The notes under the pieces are model-generated. The model saw only the letters and a list, made by a program, of their open reading frames with translations. It was not told the DNA's origin and ran no database searches. A DNA stretch of 21,127 nucleotides, from the IMG/VR virus record IMGVR_UViG_3300030616_000089, positions 1-21,127 of that record; one strand, written 5' to 3'. The stretch is from a virus. The number at the start of each line of letters is the position of its first letter. The stretch's first letter is position 1. Both the position numbers and the translations under genes were made by a program. Below, one piece after another: positions 18,857 through 21,127 of this stretch.

Positions 18857-21127
18857 AAAAACTAATCCCTATAATATTGCTCGGAATATTCTTAATTTCT
18901 TTAGTTGGAGCAGATTATACTCCAACAGATAATTGGAATTTTCAAGATTATTATAATCTTTCAAATGTGAGTTATTTAGATACAAATTATTTAAATGTAG
19001 ATAATCCTTCAGAAGATGCTTGGATTATTAAGTACCAGAATATTTCAAATATCCCTACTTGTGGTGCTGGAGAACATTTAGATTTCGATGGTTCAACATT
19101 AAGTTGTACAGCAGATACAGGAGGAGGAAATGCTAGTTGGAATGAGAGTTATGCTGACACACTCTATGCAGACATCTCAGTTACTGGAGATAACTCAAGC
19201 TGGAATGAAACTTTAGCGGATACTTTATATCTTGGAATTGGGGATGAAGGAAATTTAGATGTTAATTCTTCAGATTATTGGGATGATATGAATACTATTA
19301 ATACTACTCAAATGGAAGATAATGGGGGGACTTTGAATATTTTAGAATCTTGGATTACTAGCTTTTTTAATACTTTATTTGGAGGAAAGAGTACAGATGA
19401 TTTGTCTGAAGGTTCTAGTAATTTTTATGATAACTCAAGCTGGAATGAAACTTTAGCAGATACTCTTTACGCAGACATCTCAGTTACTGGAGACAATTCA
19501 AGCTGGAATGAAAGTTATGCTGATACAAAGTATGTGGAAACAGAAACAGATCCTCAATGGAGTGCAAACTATTCTGCTCATAATGATAGTTGGAGTTCAA
19601 CTTACAATGTCACTTACGATGCTTATAACAATACTGGATTGATTAAGGATTGGAACGCAAGTGGATGGATTATTAATTGGAATGCTACAGGTTTGATTGC
19701 TAACTGGACTGCTGACTTTAGTGATTACTTTAGCAAAGCAGACATTATTGGATTTGGATATTGGAACGATACTCATGCAGGTTTCAATAAAACATACGCT
19801 GACACATTGTATGCAGACATCTCAGTTACTGGAGACAATTCAAGTTGGAATGAAAGTTATGCAGACACATTGTATGCTGGTAATGAATGGAACTATAATC
19901 AAACTGAAGCTGCTAATAGTTATGCGGATTCTAAGTTTTTTTCAAATATTACTAATTTTACAGGGACCCTTACAGATACTAAATATTGTACTTATGATTC
20001 TGGAGGAAACCAAATAGTATGTAATTCTGAAGGAGGGGGAAGTGATTATTATAATGGTACAGGAATAGAAATAAATGGCGACAATAATATTAGTGTTGTT
20101 TTAGCATATAGACTTCCTCAGAGTTGTAATGATGGAGAAATAGCAGAATATAATACTTCTAGTGGAGGGTGGGACTGTGCAATAGATAATTCTGCTGCTT
20201 CTGGTATGAGTAATTGGGTTGTTGCTGCAAATGATACTGGAGGAAGTTCTCAAATAACAGATGGAGAAACAGTAAGATTTGATGATGATGGGTCTTATAT
20301 AAATATTACCAGAAGTGGGGATAATATAATCATTTCTCTTTATGAAACTAAACTTAATGAAACTATAGAAGATTTAGATACAGACACTACTTATTCTGCT
20401 GGAACAGGATTAGAATTAAGTTCTACTACTTTCTCGGCAAATACAACTTACTTAGATGAAAATTATAAATTTACTCATTTCTCTAATTTTACTGATGATT
20501 TGTCTTATTATAATACTAGTGATTTTGATATTAATGATTATCCTACTCTTGCGGAAGTTTTAGGATTTGGATATTGGAACGATACTCATGCAGGTTTCAA
20601 TAAAACATACGCTGACACATTGTATGCAGACATCTCAGTTACTGGAGACAATTCAAGCTGGAATGAAAGTTATGCTGATACAAAGTATGTGGAAACAGAA
20701 ACAGATCCTCAATGGAGTGCAAACTATTCTGCTCATAATGATAGTTGGAGTTCAACTTACAATGTCACTTACGATGCTTATAACAATACTGGATTGATTA
20801 AGGATTGGAACGCAAGTGGATGGATTATTAATTGGAATGCTACAGGTTTGATTGCTAACTGGACTGCTGACTTTAGTGATTACTTTAGCAAAGCAGACAT
20901 TATTGGATTTGGATATTGGAACGATACTCATGCAGGTTTCAATAAAACATACGCTGACACATTGTATGCAGACATCTCAGTTACTGGAGACAATTCAAGT
21001 TGGAATGAAAGTTATGCTGATACAAAGTATGTGGAAACAGAAACAGATCCTCAATGGAGTGCAAACTATTCTGCTCATAATGATAGTTGGAGTTCAACTT
21101 ACAATGTCACTTACGATGCTTATAACA
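18853..21127 (+). CDS. Repetitive, sequon-rich secreted surface protein (adhesin/fibre), truncated by window end
   Basis: An open frame from the ATG at 18853 to the window end, at least 758 residues. Residues 1-20 are a signal peptide (KK, then LIPIILLGIFLISLVGA). The mature part is Ser/Thr/Asn/Asp/Tyr-rich and built from repeats such as SWNESYADTLYADISVTGDN and WNASGWIINWNATGLIANW. I count about 54 N-x-S/T sequons, roughly one per 14 residues, so the exported protein could be very heavily N-glycosylated. Repeats of the YADTLYA type recall phage tail-fibre repeats. It is co-translated with the fibre-domain gene (ATGA). A receptor-binding fibre or glycoprotein spike is the best reading; the signal peptide means that it passes through the host membrane, which is odd for an ordinary tail fibre. 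Confidence 0.8.
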   Translation, partial: MKKLIPIILLGIFLISLVGADYTPTDNWNFQDYYNLSNVSYLDTNYLNVDNPSEDAWIIKYQNISNIPTCGAGEHLDFDGSTLSCTADTGGGNASWNESYADTLYADISVTGDNSSWNETLADTLYLGIGDEGNLDVNSSDYWDDMNTINTTQMEDNGGTLNILESWITSFFNTLFGGKSTDDLSEGSSNFYDNSSWNETLADTLYADISVTGDNSSWNESYADTKYVETETDPQWSANYSAHNDSWSSTYNVTYDAYNNTGLIKDWNASGWIINWNATGLIANWTADFSDYFSKADIIGFGYWNDTHAGFNKTYADTLYADISVTGDNSSWNESYADTLYAGNEWNYNQTEAANSYADSKFFSNITNFTGTLTDTKYCTYDSGGNQIVCNSEGGGSDYYNGTGIEINGDNNISVVLAYRLPQSCNDGEIAEYNTSSGGWDCAIDNSAASGMSNWVVAANDTGGSSQITDGETVRFDDDGSYINITRSGDNIIISLYETKLNETIEDLDTDTTYSAGTGLELSSTTFSANTTYLDENYKFTHFSNFTDDLSYYNTSDFDINDYPTLAEVLGFGYWNDTHAGFNKTYADTLYADISVTGDNSSWNESYADTKYVETETDPQWSANYSAHNDSWSSTYNVTYDAYNNTGLIKDWNASGWIINWNATGLIANWTADFSDYFSKADIIGFGYWNDTHAGFNKTYADTLYADISVTGDNSSWNESYADTKYVETETDPQWSANYSAHNDSWSSTYNVTYDAYN
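20563..21127 (+). repeat. Tandem 342-bp repeat, with an earlier partial copy at 19471-19872
   Basis: The unit starting GGATTTGGATATTGG at 20563 repeats at 20905, exactly 342 nt (114 codons) later, and the second copy runs off the window. The same sequence is already present at 19471-19872, starting part-way through the unit. Copies are almost identical; one difference seen is a silent C/T in the AAGCTGG/AAGTTGG position. Each unit encodes 11 N-glycosylation sequons. Near-identity indicates recent duplication or ongoing gene conversion. Confidence 0.9.

Noticed and set aside
19697-20017. Rightward frame of 106 codons in another reading frame, with a similar one at 20567-20797
   Set aside because: Both are out-of-frame shadows of the repetitive surface-protein gene and share its repeat.
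18853-21127. Diversity-generating retroelement variable region
   Set aside because: No reverse transcriptase or template repeat is in the window, and copy differences are few and not concentrated at adenines.

Overview
The window is a strongly AT-rich stretch of an archaeal tailed virus or provirus (head-tail, Caudoviricetes-like). The virus assignment rests on a large terminase, a portal protein and a fibre/adhesin-like gene in one rightward cluster. The archaeal assignment rests on a tRNA gene with an intron that folds into a canonical bulge-helix-bulge at position 37/38, on TATA boxes about 26-31 nt upstream of several first-gene ATGs (leaderless transcripts), on GGAGGTG-type ribosome binding sites inside operons, and on a surface protein packed with N-glycosylation sequons. 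The host group cannot be fixed from the window; the small-gene style and base composition would suit a DPANN-type archaeon, but that is inference.

Layout. Positions 1-10529 are transcribed leftward and hold only small, mostly unrecognised genes. They form apparent operons: 10529-10227; 10033-6459; 6411-1985; 1488-978; 937-1. Neighbouring genes usually overlap as ATGA, and the ribosome binding site of each gene is encoded in the last codons of the one before it. The 6411-1985 operon contains eight tandem paralogous cassettes (3111-5539) built from a fixed basic head, a variable number of 11-residue helical repeats and one of two fixed tails. Three more copies lie at 701-937, 9424-9582 and 9579-9713. 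The operon ends with a ribbon-helix-helix protein and a P-loop ATPase. Zinc-ribbon proteins, a conserved phage protein of unknown function (MGLDMYLS... family) and other small viral families complete the leftward half.

Positions 10530-11215 are an AT-rich divergent control region with several TATA boxes, an 11-bp inverted repeat around one of them, and a GC-richer foldable segment (11018-11095) that looks like a small RNA with its own promoter. Positions 10079-10203 hold a cluster of dyads, two of them interleaved like a pseudoknot.

Positions 11216-21127 are transcribed rightward: a compact sulfotransferase, a few small proteins, the intron-containing tRNA(CAT), a structured leader, an OB-fold/SSB-like protein, a winged-helix protein, a RusA-like resolvase, an AbrB-like protein, a two-helix membrane protein, TerL, a membrane-anchored protein, the portal, an Ig-like virion protein, a duplicated fibre-domain protein, and a very repetitive signal-peptide-bearing surface protein that runs off the window. 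The rightward half therefore supplies packaging and virion parts. The sulfotransferase next to a protein with about fifty N-glycosylation sites suggests, as inference, modification of virion or host-surface glycans.
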